Shown here in pieces: positions 51,440 to 60,134 of a DNA stretch of 64,000 nucleotides (its first letter is position 1; every line of letters starts with the position of its first letter). The position numbers and the translations under genes were made by a program. Below the pieces are notes generated by a model that saw only the letters and a program-made list of their open reading frames with translations, was not told where the DNA came from and searched no databases. The DNA comes from Paenibacillus phytorum (lineage in GTDB: Bacteria > Bacillota > Bacilli > Paenibacillales > NBRC-103111). The stretch spans positions 1-64,000 of the forward strand of contig NZ_WHOA01000098.1 in NCBI RefSeq assembly GCF_013141715.1, in the 5' to 3' direction.

Positions 51440-51792
51440 GTAAGCGTCAAATAGCCCCCACCTTGTCATGAAGATGAGGGCCAGAATAAGCTGAAATCAG
51501 GATTTAAAAACGTGACAGGTCAGCGGAAGCAACTATGACCATGGCAGTAGGCTGTCTAGCGCTTCTGTTTTTTTTGGATCTGGAAGCTGCGGGAGTTGTT
51601 CAAACATGTACATTAAATATTTAAATGGGTTTAGGTTATTTTCCTTCGCCGTTTCAATCACGTTGTAGAAGATTGCGCTTGCCTTTGCACCGCGAGGCGT
51701 GTTGGCAAACAGCCAATTTTTCCTTCCAATTACAAACGGTTTAATTGCCTGCTCACTACGGTTGTTGTCGATTTCCAGACAGAGGGAGGAAT
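51440..51792 (-). mobile_element. IS66 remnant: transposase C-terminus and one terminal repeat
   Basis: Minus-strand frame ending at 51533 reads NNRSEQAIKPFVIGRKNWLF, ANTPRGAKASAIFYNVIETA and PFKYLMYMFEQLPQL, the C-terminus of IS66 TnpC. Seventy bases on is the element end GTAAGCGTCAAATAGCCCCC with its hairpin. Everything upstream of the EIDNNRSE codons is replaced by a dispersed repeat. Confidence 0.85.
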
Positions 51793-51870
51793 GTTTAGGT
51801 GAGCGAAAGGCTGCTGATCGTGCCAGCAGCCTCGCATTGTTGTTGATTGAACAAACGTTCCTCGTTAGTT
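51793..51870. repeat. dispersed palindromic repeat (full copy)
   Basis: Stem AAAGGCTGCTGATC/GCCAGCAGCCTCG, then TTGATTGAACAAACGTTCCTCGTTAGTTT. Shows the intact tail used to reconstruct the intron target. It sits exactly at the broken edge of the IS66 remnant and 20 bases after the serine hydrolase stop. Confidence 0.75.
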
Positions 51871-51890
51871 TAAAAGTCTTACTTCGAAAT

Positions 51891-52895
51891 TTATTGTGAT
51901 GATACACATTTGCAAACAATGTTTCCGAAGGTTTGTATGTCTTTTATATAGTCATAGCGAGGAGGATTACGCTCGGTTTGGTTCAACATTCTTACTGCCA
52001 CAACATTGTACTCAGGAATAACCAAGACGGTATTTCCGTATAAACCAAGTGACTGATAAGCATTTTGGGGGAGTTGGTGTCCTAATTCGGATAAAGGTCG
52101 AGACTTGTCCTGGATCCACCAAAAAAATCCATTACGTGGTAATGTCTCATTAAGGTTTAAAGGTGAAGCTATAGAACTGACTTGTTCGAATATTGAGCTA
52201 GGAACAAATTGTGTTCCATTAACATTTCCTTTTGTTAAATGAATATAACCCCAATAGGCTAATTCCCTTGTACTAACAAAAAGATTAGCATCATTGCCTT
52301 GATTATCCTTATAGGTATCATCAAGCCAAACTAATTTTTCTGATTTCTCTTTAATCCAACCTGTTTCAGTAAATCCAAAGGGTAAAAATAGTCTTTCTTC
52401 CATTACCATTGCGAGAGTTTGGCCAAATACCTTTTGAACAATTTTTAATAGCAAATTAACACCTGTGTTGTTATACTGCCAATCAGTCCCTGGGGGAAAA
52501 ATCCTTTTATTCAGATTATCACTACCTTGGAGACCATGAGTATGCGTTATCAAATGGCGTATTTTAGTATCTTTTAAGACAAGTTCGTCCAAATCATCTA
52601 AATAATCAGTAACATAGTCATCTAAATTTTTGATTCTCCCCTCGTAAAGAGCGAGGCTAACGGCGAAACCTAAGTATGTTTTTCGGACTGATGCGACATT
52701 AAACCTAGATAGGGCATCTACCATTCGACTGCCTTCTGAATTGTCGTGATACCCCGAATACCATTCATTTACGACACAATCATTTTGAATAATATAAGTG
52801 GATGCGGCCGATGCAGAAATCAGATTTCTTATCTTTAAGACGTATTCATTTAGTTCACAAAACGCATTATTCGAAGTATCAACTAGCATTTGCAT
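51891..52895 (-). CDS. serine hydrolase, beta-lactamase-like
   Basis: A 334-residue cytosolic member of the class C beta-lactamase/esterase family. SxxK nucleophile is in NVASVRKTYLGFAV, the YxN motif in WQYNNTGVNLLL, and a family-typical HLITHTHGL precedes it. I start at ATG 52895, eight bases after GGGAG. Likely an esterase or peptidase; no resistance role is implied. Confidence 0.88.
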   Translation of the reverse strand: MQMLVDTSNNAFCELNEYVLKIRNLISASAASTYIIQNDCVVNEWYSGYHDNSEGSRMVDALSRFNVASVRKTYLGFAVSLALYEGRIKNLDDYVTDYLDDLDELVLKDTKIRHLITHTHGLQGSDNLNKRIFPPGTDWQYNNTGVNLLLKIVQKVFGQTLAMVMEERLFLPFGFTETGWIKEKSEKLVWLDDTYKDNQGNDANLFVSTRELAYWGYIHLTKGNVNGTQFVPSSIFEQVSSIASPLNLNETLPRNGFFWWIQDKSRPLSELGHQLPQNAYQSLGLYGNTVLVIPEYNVVAVRMLNQTERNPPRYDYIKDIQTFGNIVCKCVSSQ

Positions 52896-53041
52896 CGATA
52901 TTCTCCCATCCATCCAAGACTATGCGGTCGACTTATACAAGATTTTATCTCCTTATCATTCCAGTTGCTTCAATAAGAAAAATGCTGAATACGAGGTGAC
53001 ACATCCGTTTTCCAAGTACAGACTCCATTTGCCAAGAATCA

Positions 53042-53355
53042 TCACTCTGGGACTTCTATATAGTCCGATACTCTAGTTTTTAATATTTCAATTAGTTCTT
53101 CATCCATATAAACATAATCATCAGGTATATCTAGGTTCCAGATCGACTTATCATTAAGTATTGATCCAAATTTTTGTTTGAGTCGGCTAAAATGCTTTTT
53201 TTCCATTACAAATATTAGATCTGCCCAACCAATGTGTCCACTGGTTACCTTAATCCTAGCACCATCTTCTGTCCCAGCAGACCTCACATCATAACCATTA
53301 TATTTATGAAATATTTTTTCGGCTGTTGGGCTTCGCCTACAAACAGAATTTTCAT
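53042..53355 (-). pseudogene. low-molecular-weight protein tyrosine phosphatase, catalytic loop deleted
   Basis: ATG 53355 (RBS GGGGATGATATC) starts MKILFV; the rest is in another frame: RSPTAEKIFHKYNGYDVRSA, GTEDGARIKVTSGHIGWADL, IFVMEKKHFSRLKQKFG and LDIPDDYVYMDEELIEILK. Family members read MKILF(I/V)C-x4-(K/R)-x-RSPTAE. Here about 16 bases between GTA and GGCGAAGCCC are missing, which removes the catalytic cysteine loop and shifts the frame. The protein is otherwise well kept. Confidence 0.85.
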
Positions 53356-53630
53356 GATATCATCCCCTTATCAAATCCACTGTTTTTTACCACTCTATGG
53401 TTTATAATACACGATAATTAAACTGTTAGTTGCATCAAAGGTTGCGTTAACTGCCCTTGAGTTTAATAACTTTCTCTCCGATGAAGCTACTGTTCATGAT
53501 TCGCTATATCCAAAGTAGTAATACCAAAAGGCCCAAACTCCCCATTTTACCTTTTTATCGAATTCATTCTTCGATCAAGGAAAGAAATGGCTCATAGGGC
53601 CTTATTATCGTTAATTTCATCTCATATTAG

Positions 53631-53837
53631 TTATGGATTTCTAAGAAAGCGAGTTTTATTATTGTATTCTTCACCTCGTTTAAGGATAGACGAAGGATGT
53701 GATTTTCGATCACCAGCCACCATGTTCAACATATCATAGCTTTTCGCAGAGAAAACATCCCAAATCCTTGAAATATACATATCCAAAGCAATAAATGCAC
53801 CAAATATAGATACAATCATTATGCAAAAGATCACCAT
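53631..53837 (-). CDS. small single-TM protein
   Basis: A 68-residue protein with good RBS GGGAGGAATC before ATG 53837. Residues 1-22 form a membrane helix (MVIFCIMIVSIFGAFIALDM), followed by a basic soluble tail. No family recognised. The 275-base gap to its left (53356-53630) contains only TTATTATCGTTAATTTC, reminiscent of the dispersed repeat tail. Confidence 0.55.
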   Translation of the reverse strand: MVIFCIMIVSIFGAFIALDMYISRIWDVFSAKSYDMLNMVAGDRKSHPSSILKRGEEYNNKTRFLRNP

Positions 53838-53988
53838 AAAAAGATTCCTCCCTTTGTGATACGCCAGATCTGTTTCAGTTATCTATATAAACAGAATAGC
53901 ACAGGTAAGGAAATATAAGTAAAGTTCTTTATTAAACTATTGTTCTGCGTTAGCGCAATGTACTTCTACCTATAATACGGTTTTCCGA

Positions 53989-54354
53989 TTACTTATGGAG
54001 TATGTCATCTTTCAACGAAGATACATGCGTTAAGACTTGGTCAATATCAGATTCACTAACACCAAAGTGTGCAAGAGCATCATGTAAGTGTTTGGCAATC
54101 GCATTGAAGTGTTTTTCTTGCAGATTCATTCCTGTATGTGCTTTAGCCATCGACAGCCCAGTATATTGATTCGGTCCACCTAATGCAAAGCTAATAAACT
54201 TGGTCTGATGTTTATGCTGTTTCTCCATGTCAGTGTTCTTGAAGAAATGATTAACTGTATCATCAGCCAAGACCAATCCATAAAAGTAGTCAACCACTTT
54301 GCTTATTGCTTCCTCTCCACCGACCTTTTCATAAAGCGTCGTAGCACTCTTCAT
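53989..54354 (-). CDS. group I truncated hemoglobin
   Basis: A 121-residue 2-on-2 globin. Signature TLYEKVGGEEAISKVVDYFY, NHFFKNTDMEKQHKHQTKFI and GLSMAKAHTGMNLQEKHFNA with the proximal histidine (KHFNAIAKHLHDAL region) are classic group I (GlbN). Binds haem and O2/NO, probably in NO or oxygen handling. The ATG at 54354 follows GGAAGGATATAT; the longer upstream frame is not used. Confidence 0.93.
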   Translation of the reverse strand: MKSATTLYEKVGGEEAISKVVDYFYGLVLADDTVNHFFKNTDMEKQHKHQTKFISFALGGPNQYTGLSMAKAHTGMNLQEKHFNAIAKHLHDALAHFGVSESDIDQVLTHVSSLKDDILHK

Positions 54355-54459
54355 ATATATCCTTCCTTTTCCAATAGAATGTTTGTTGTTGGTTAGATTG
54401 TCCATTTTTAGAATAAATATTACCAATCAGAACCAAAATTATCTAATTTGTCGAAAACA

Positions 54460-54530
54460 AAAGGCAGCCAACCCACAAGTGATCGACCGCCTTCTCAATT
54501 TGTTTTGAACTATAGTTTTCCCTTAGTACA
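54460..54530. repeat. dispersed palindromic repeat (divergent copy)
   Basis: AAAGGCAGCC...GACCGCCTTCTC stem, then TTTTGAACTATAGTTTTCCC and TTAGTACAATG. The junction TTGAACTATAG|TT parallels other copies. Confidence 0.55.
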
Positions 54531-54615
54531 ATGAATTAACTTTCCCATGAACGTTAGTATCTTCGGAGTATGCTTATTTTTATGCTGATGATGGAGCCAC
54601 GCGTATTTACAAATC

Positions 54616-55401
54616 TTAGCAGGTAAATGAATCGTTCATTGTTCGACTAGCTTTAACATTTTTAAGTTGGGCAACGATGATGACGCTAATGATTACAAGA
54701 AGGAACCATGAGCTGATCTTGCTGAAACTAACCAGTTGCCAGGTTTGGTGCTGATCAGGGTATTTCCAAGCATCAAAAAATGTGGCTATATTTTCTGCTA
54801 ACCAAATGAAAAAACCTACAATGAAAAAAGCGAGAGTTAAGGGCATTCGATAAGTTATAGTCCGCACCCGATAGATGATCCGTGTTTTCCAGAAGATAAT
54901 AAACACAAGTGCCGTCAACCACCAACGAAAATCGGGAATAAAATGATGTGTGAAAAAGTTGAAATAGATGGCTCCTCCTAACAGCACCGAGTACCTAAGC
55001 CCTGGCCAGCCGGTCATGTCCATCCGCAGTCTCCGCCACACCTGACACATAAAGCTTGCTACACTTGCATACATAAATCCGCTATAGAGCGGGACACCGA
55101 GCAACTTCGTATACCCAGGCTCAGGATATGACCATGATCCCATCCATACCTTATATAACTCCAGCAACAATCCAATAAAGTGAAATATACAGATTACTTT
55201 GATTTCATCACGTGTCTCTAATCCGCTGCGGTACATGAAGTATTGCACTCCAAGCAGTATAAGTAGAATGGCATCATAACGATGAATGAAAGGTACCGCT
55301 ATTACGTTAGATAGAGCTAAAGTTCCAAAGATCGCAACAGGAAATATGCAGCTCATCGACTGATGATAGCCAAAATGCAGTAGTTGAATGATTGGTTTCA
55401 A
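54616..55401 (-). CDS. DUF817 membrane protein (YoaT-like)
   Basis: A 261-residue protein with about eight helices. ETRDEIKVICIFHFIGLLLE, YKVWMGSWSYPEPG and the terminal FFIWLAENIATFFDAWKYP with WQLVSFSKISSW are DUF817 signatures. Function unknown. Starts at TTG 55401 after AGGAGATAAGC. Monocistronic as far as seen. Confidence 0.9.
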   Translation of the reverse strand: MKPIIQLLHFGYHQSMSCIFPVAIFGTLALSNVIAVPFIHRYDAILLILLGVQYFMYRSGLETRDEIKVICIFHFIGLLLELYKVWMGSWSYPEPGYTKLLGVPLYSGFMYASVASFMCQVWRRLRMDMTGWPGLRYSVLLGGAIYFNFFTHHFIPDFRWWLTALVFIIFWKTRIIYRVRTITYRMPLTLAFFIVGFFIWLAENIATFFDAWKYPDQHQTWQLVSFSKISSWFLLVIISVIIVAQLKNVKASRTMNDSFTC

Positions 55402-55683
55402 TTATGCTTATCTCCTGTCCATGCCCATTTGTCTTAGCTCAAGAATAAAGGCAAAATTCCTATTTAAAAAGAGAATTTTTTTCGTTTAATATTTCTTATT
55501 TTTGGTTACTCGACATTGTCTAGAAAAAAATCTAATTTCGATGAAAGGAGGTACACGCATGGTTGAGTAAACTAATATGCAAGACAACTCCGAAAAAATA
55601 AATGAAGTGTGTTGTTAACTGCGACACCGAGCAAGATCAGGAAAAACATTCCGATCGAAGAAGAATATATTGATGAACCTTAG

Positions 55684-55720
55684 AAGAGCCGCTTTCTCGA
55701 ATTATCGGAAAGAGGCTCTT
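55684..55720 (-). terminator. hairpin terminating the glycosidase operon
   Basis: AAGAGCCGCTTTC and GGAAAGAGGCTCTT pair with one mismatch, 33 bases after the GH20 gene stop. The T-run is weak on either strand. Confidence 0.65.
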
Positions 55721-55752
55721 ATCTCTTCTAAATGTACTTTCGATCGGTGTTC

Positions 55753-58700
55753 TTATTGGCTATCGTGATCCTGATCGCTTTCATTACCTAACCATGTTTG
55801 GATTAAGGAGTTTGCATCGGCCACCAAGGCTGTTTTTGCACCTTCGGAAATAAAATCCTTCTTGGACGATTTGTTTATTTTCTTCACAAAATCTTTCATC
55901 GCTTCGGCGGCATTTTTAAACTTGTCTTTATTTGCATGCTTCTGGGCATTCTTCAAACTCTCGGAAAGCTTATCCTTGAGAGATCCGCTTAAATCACCGG
56001 AAGCAAAATAATAGTCCAACAGCCGCTCCATTGAAGTGATACTTGTTTTAACAACAATATGAGTCACTAACTGCGATACGTTACCAGCCTGATCCGTCAC
56101 TGCGATTTGAATCACATGGGTTCCCAACTGGCCTGCAAAATGCAGTGACGTGCCGTCATCAGTATACGGATTACCGTCCACGGTAATCGTTTGATTGGCA
56201 ACGTCCGACATCGTGTCGGAAGCGTGCAACTCCAATGTGATCGTCTCGCTATCCTGAAATTCGGTCCCTTCAGATAGAGGGGAGCCATTAACGGATACGT
56301 CTATCGTCGGTGCCGTTTGATCGACTTTTATCGTGATGGACTTCGCAGCTTCCACGTTGCCAGCTTTATCCGCAGATCGATACTGCACCTCGTAAGTCCC
56401 GTCGGCACTAGGGTTGAACGGGGCTGTGTAAGGCTGCCAGCTCCCCCCTCCGTTCAAGCTGAAATCCATCCTTGCAATACCGGAAAGTTCGTCTTGGGCG
56501 GATAACGTCACGGTTAAAGGATGGATATGCCAGCCGTTCTTTCCGCTTGGATGATCAGGCGTTGTGGATGCTGTCGTTACCGGAGGCGTCATATCGGTTT
56601 CCCGGTCTATCGATTCCTGCAACTGAGTAATCAATAGCTGAAGCGTGCTTGTAGAACTGTCGTAGGCATAAGGAAAATTGTTTAACAAGTTTTGCAATTG
56701 GTTTCTCAGGCCGCTGTCTCCTTTTCCCAATTCAAGCAAGCTTTCCGTCTGTTTGATCAATCCCAAGTAGCTGCCCAAAAGCCCAGGACCATATACCTCA
56801 AATTCAAAAATGGAATATCCGTACTGCGTACCTCTTTCAATTCCTTGGAACTTCACATATCTGGCCTTTCTGGTGTCAAACGTAATCGTCTCGACTCCAC
56901 CATGACCATCGATCATACCGTCGCTGGATTTAACATTCATCCATTGTTCGCCATCGCCGGAAACGAATATTTTGTACTTCTTGGCAAAAGCATTCTCCCA
57001 TTTGATGACGACATTGTTGACATCTTGTTGTCCACCAAGATCAACTGTGAACCAGGTATCGTCAGTAAAAGTACTCGACCATCTTGTACCCACATTACCA
57101 TCCACAGCCTGATCCGCAGATAAATGAGGGGCTTCTGCTGCCGATGAATCCGCATGCTTGTTTAATGCCAAATTGATACCGTCAAAACTGGTAGCTTTAT
57201 TAAGAATTATCAAATTATCGATGATACCTTTAAAAGAATGCGTTGCGCTTCCAATCTTTGCAATCGGTAAAACCATCGTATCAATATGTGGTGACGAACC
57301 ATTCGTTACCCATAATTTTTCAACGTACTCGTTTCCATTTACATAAAGGGATACGCCTTTATTGTCTCCTGACAGCAGCAAGTGCGTCCATTTCCCTGCC
57401 GGAACTTTGTATTGAAAGGAGCTGTTATAGTGTTCTTTGGAAAATCCTAATTTTCCCGTATTGCCTTGCTCCAGCTTCAATTGTCCGACGGGAGATTCCA
57501 TAAGCACTGCATCATCAGGATTGTCTGCATCCGGTTTGACCCACATGGAAGCGGTCCAGCCGAACCCTAAGGATTCGAGTGGCGTTTCGATGTAGCTTTC
57601 TCCCCCGCCGAACCGCACGCCCTTCCCGTACTTCCCGTCTGTAACCGATACATGCTTGCCGATTCCATCGAAACCGTTTCCAGAAGTATCCGCAAAGCCA
57701 TTTTCAAAGAGGTACCTCAACACATTGCCGCCTTGATTATTAACTTGAAGCCTATGTGATATGTTGGCATTCGGCGCTTCTCCGATCAGAGATGCTGCGT
57801 TTGCATACGTTCCATAGTCTTTATCTTCTCTGGTTCCCGTCCACATCTTTTCGGATAGCACTTGCACAGCAGGAAACATCCTGTCATGGGAATCGTCCAT
57901 GGATAATCCGCTTGCATCCGAGATGTCATTCCATAGCGCAAGCATAGCGCCTTTTAGCTTTGGATGCCCGAATGGCAATGTCGTATTTGTAAACACATTC
58001 GGTTCCCACATATTATACATATATTTAGTATCCATATAGTCTTTATACAGTCTTGGCACAAGATACATATAGCTGTTCTCCGTGCTGAGGATATCGTATC
58101 CAAGATCGATCGCTTGCCGAGCGTCTCCGTAAGGCACGTGCCAAACATCCATCGTCGCATGATTACTTACAGGGGTTATGCCGCCATATTCCGTCATCCC
58201 GCCCCACAAATGCGGATGCTTGCCTTTGCTGTTGATATGGTCAATGAGCGTATTCATATACCCACGAAAAACCTCTTTATCGCTGCCCCAATATTCATCA
58301 GTACCGATATGGACATCGGGACCGATAAAGGTCGGGTTATCGCCGTCCACATATTCATCGAACAGACTTTTTACGAAATCCACGGTTTTCGGTTTTGTAA
58401 TGTCCAGATGAGGTCCGCTTCCCAATGACGGATCGAAAGAAGTAAACGCCCGTGAATGCCCCGGCGTATCGATCTCCGGTATGACATTAATACCGTAATC
58501 CATTCCAAGCCGCACTAGATTTCTAAACTCATCCTTCGTGTAGGAACCACTTTTGCTCGTAAGTCCAGGATATGCCGTACTCTCCAAACGAAATGCCGTA
58601 TTTGTACCGTCTTCAAACGGAGTCCCTACATCGTCGTTCAAGTGAATTTGGAATTGGTTCATCTTGTACCAGGACAACAGTTTGACATAGTCTCTCAAGA

Positions 58701-60039
58701 AATCGATCGTATAAAACTTTCTGGCGACGTCAATCATGAGTCCGCGAGTTTCATACTTGGGATAATCTCTTGCTGTCCCTTTTGGGATGCGGATATGATC
58801 ATCGTCCTGTTTTAAGATTTGAAGGGCGGATCTCGTCCCGAAAAATGCGCCCGTCACCTCGGCCGATGTAATCGATACATAATCATTTACATCGAAAAGA
58901 TAGCCTTCTTTTCCAAGCCAAGTTAATGTATCGTCTATTGACAAATAAATGTCGCCCGATTGCGGAGCCCCATAAATGATTTCCAGATCGATGTTGCCAA
59001 TATCCTTCAAATCATCCTTTGTTTGCTCTGCTGACTTTTGCAAGGCTGCTTTATATGCCGGATTTACTACGATTCTTGAAGTACTTGTCAGGTTATAATA
59101 CCCGCTTCTGCCATACCATTCTCTCAGTGACGGTATGACCTTCGGCTCCTTGTTCAAGTCAGTCGTCTGCGTATATTGACCAGGAACAGCAACAAGCACG
59201 TTACCGGTAATGCCCTTCTCATCGGGATTATTCACCTTTTCAACCTGGAAAAGGAGATTCACTTTAGCATCAACGAGCGGCGTGTGGATTTTGCCCGCTT
59301 TATCGATGACAGGCAGTTTGTCGCTGCCATATACGGAAACCTTATAGCCTTGAGGTACATCCGGCAAAACGATCTCCGTTTGTCCCTTGACGATAGGCGG
59401 TATTTGGGTAATGCCTTTCACGATTTTAGGCAAATCTCCGGCGTTATACACCTCGAATTCGAAGAAGGAATATCCGTAAAAGATTGCATCTACCGGAGCC
59501 CTTTGTACGCCTTGAAATTTAACGTACCTGGCTTTGGCATCATCAAAGTCGGTGATTTCCGTCCCTCCTTTGCACACAATCTCACTGTCATTTCCCAGGA
59601 CATTGGTCCACTGCTGCGCATCGCTCGAAACCATAATTTTATACTTGCTTGCGGGGGTTTGCCATTTAATACTCACCCGGTTAATGACGAATTCTTGTCC
59701 AAGGTCCACATAGAACCATTGATCATCTTCTAAGGCGGATGACCATCTTGTACTTCCATTGCCATCGACGGCATTCGCCGCTCCAAGCCAGTCCACTTCA
59801 TTCCCTGAAGCATAGACCGCTTTATGTACCGACAAATTAACGCCGCTGTTGGCACTCCCTTCAGAAAGCGGGACGTTGCCGCTGTAAACGGATTCATTTA
59901 CAGACTGGGTAATTGGAAGCTTAGGGGAAATGATGTCCGCTTGCCCCTCAGTAGCAGCAACTTGCATCGAGGGTGCAGGAAAAAGCAGTGTAAATAGAAG
60001 CACCAGCGACAATAAAATAGAAATAGATTTCCTTTTCAT
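55753..60039 (-). CDS. secreted GH20 beta-N-acetylhexosaminidase with CBM32, LamG and Ig-like modules
   Basis: A 1428-residue exported enzyme. Signal peptide 1-29; F5/8C (CBM32) about 65-200 (STRWSSALEDDQWFYVDLGQ); GH20 N-domain about 300-425; GH20 barrel about 430-760 with RGLMIDVARKFY, FQIHLNDD, EIDTPGHSRAF and the catalytic Asp581-Glu582 pair in HIGTDEYWG; LamG-like domain about 790-960; second CBM32 about 985-1115 (TRWSSTFTDDTWFTVDLGGQ); OmpL47-type repeat about 1170-1240 (YRSADKAGNVEAAK); Ig-like module and helical tail. It should trim GlcNAc/GalNAc from glycans outside the cell. AAGGAGGAG precedes the ATG. Second gene after DUF4855. Confidence 0.93.
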   Translation of the reverse strand: MKRKSISILLSLVLLFTLLFPAPSMQVAATEGQADIISPKLPITQSVNESVYSGNVPLSEGSANSGVNLSVHKAVYASGNEVDWLGAANAVDGNGSTRWSSALEDDQWFYVDLGQEFVINRVSIKWQTPASKYKIMVSSDAQQWTNVLGNDSEIVCKGGTEITDFDDAKARYVKFQGVQRAPVDAIFYGYSFFEFEVYNAGDLPKIVKGITQIPPIVKGQTEIVLPDVPQGYKVSVYGSDKLPVIDKAGKIHTPLVDAKVNLLFQVEKVNNPDEKGITGNVLVAVPGQYTQTTDLNKEPKVIPSLREWYGRSGYYNLTSTSRIVVNPAYKAALQKSAEQTKDDLKDIGNIDLEIIYGAPQSGDIYLSIDDTLTWLGKEGYLFDVNDYVSITSAEVTGAFFGTRSALQILKQDDDHIRIPKGTARDYPKYETRGLMIDVARKFYTIDFLRDYVKLLSWYKMNQFQIHLNDDVGTPFEDGTNTAFRLESTAYPGLTSKSGSYTKDEFRNLVRLGMDYGINVIPEIDTPGHSRAFTSFDPSLGSGPHLDITKPKTVDFVKSLFDEYVDGDNPTFIGPDVHIGTDEYWGSDKEVFRGYMNTLIDHINSKGKHPHLWGGMTEYGGITPVSNHATMDVWHVPYGDARQAIDLGYDILSTENSYMYLVPRLYKDYMDTKYMYNMWEPNVFTNTTLPFGHPKLKGAMLALWNDISDASGLSMDDSHDRMFPAVQVLSEKMWTGTREDKDYGTYANAASLIGEAPNANISHRLQVNNQGGNVLRYLFENGFADTSGNGFDGIGKHVSVTDGKYGKGVRFGGGESYIETPLESLGFGWTASMWVKPDADNPDDAVLMESPVGQLKLEQGNTGKLGFSKEHYNSSFQYKVPAGKWTHLLLSGDNKGVSLYVNGNEYVEKLWVTNGSSPHIDTMVLPIAKIGSATHSFKGIIDNLIILNKATSFDGINLALNKHADSSAAEAPHLSADQAVDGNVGTRWSSTFTDDTWFTVDLGGQQDVNNVVIKWENAFAKKYKIFVSGDGEQWMNVKSSDGMIDGHGGVETITFDTRKARYVKFQGIERGTQYGYSIFEFEVYGPGLLGSYLGLIKQTESLLELGKGDSGLRNQLQNLLNNFPYAYDSSTSTLQLLITQLQESIDRETDMTPPVTTASTTPDHPSGKNGWHIHPLTVTLSAQDELSGIARMDFSLNGGGSWQPYTAPFNPSADGTYEVQYRSADKAGNVEAAKSITIKVDQTAPTIDVSVNGSPLSEGTEFQDSETITLELHASDTMSDVANQTITVDGNPYTDDGTSLHFAGQLGTHVIQIAVTDQAGNVSQLVTHIVVKTSITSMERLLDYYFASGDLSGSLKDKLSESLKNAQKHANKDKFKNAAEAMKDFVKKINKSSKKDFISEGAKTALVADANSLIQTWLGNESDQDHDSQ

Positions 60040-60074
60040 TTTCTCCTCCTTGAAAAATATCTTGAACGATACAG

Positions 60075-60120
60075 GTTGAAAAGCAGACCCCTTAGTTTGA
60101 AGTAGGCCCGCTTTTCAGTC
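60075..60120 (-). other. intercistronic hairpin
   Basis: GAAAAGCGGGCC and GGGGTCTGCTTTTC can pair on the minus strand between the DUF4855 and GH20 genes. It may attenuate transcription or protect the upstream message; the run TTTTC gives it partial terminator character. Confidence 0.5.
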
Positions 60121-60134
60121 ATGCTATATGCTTT

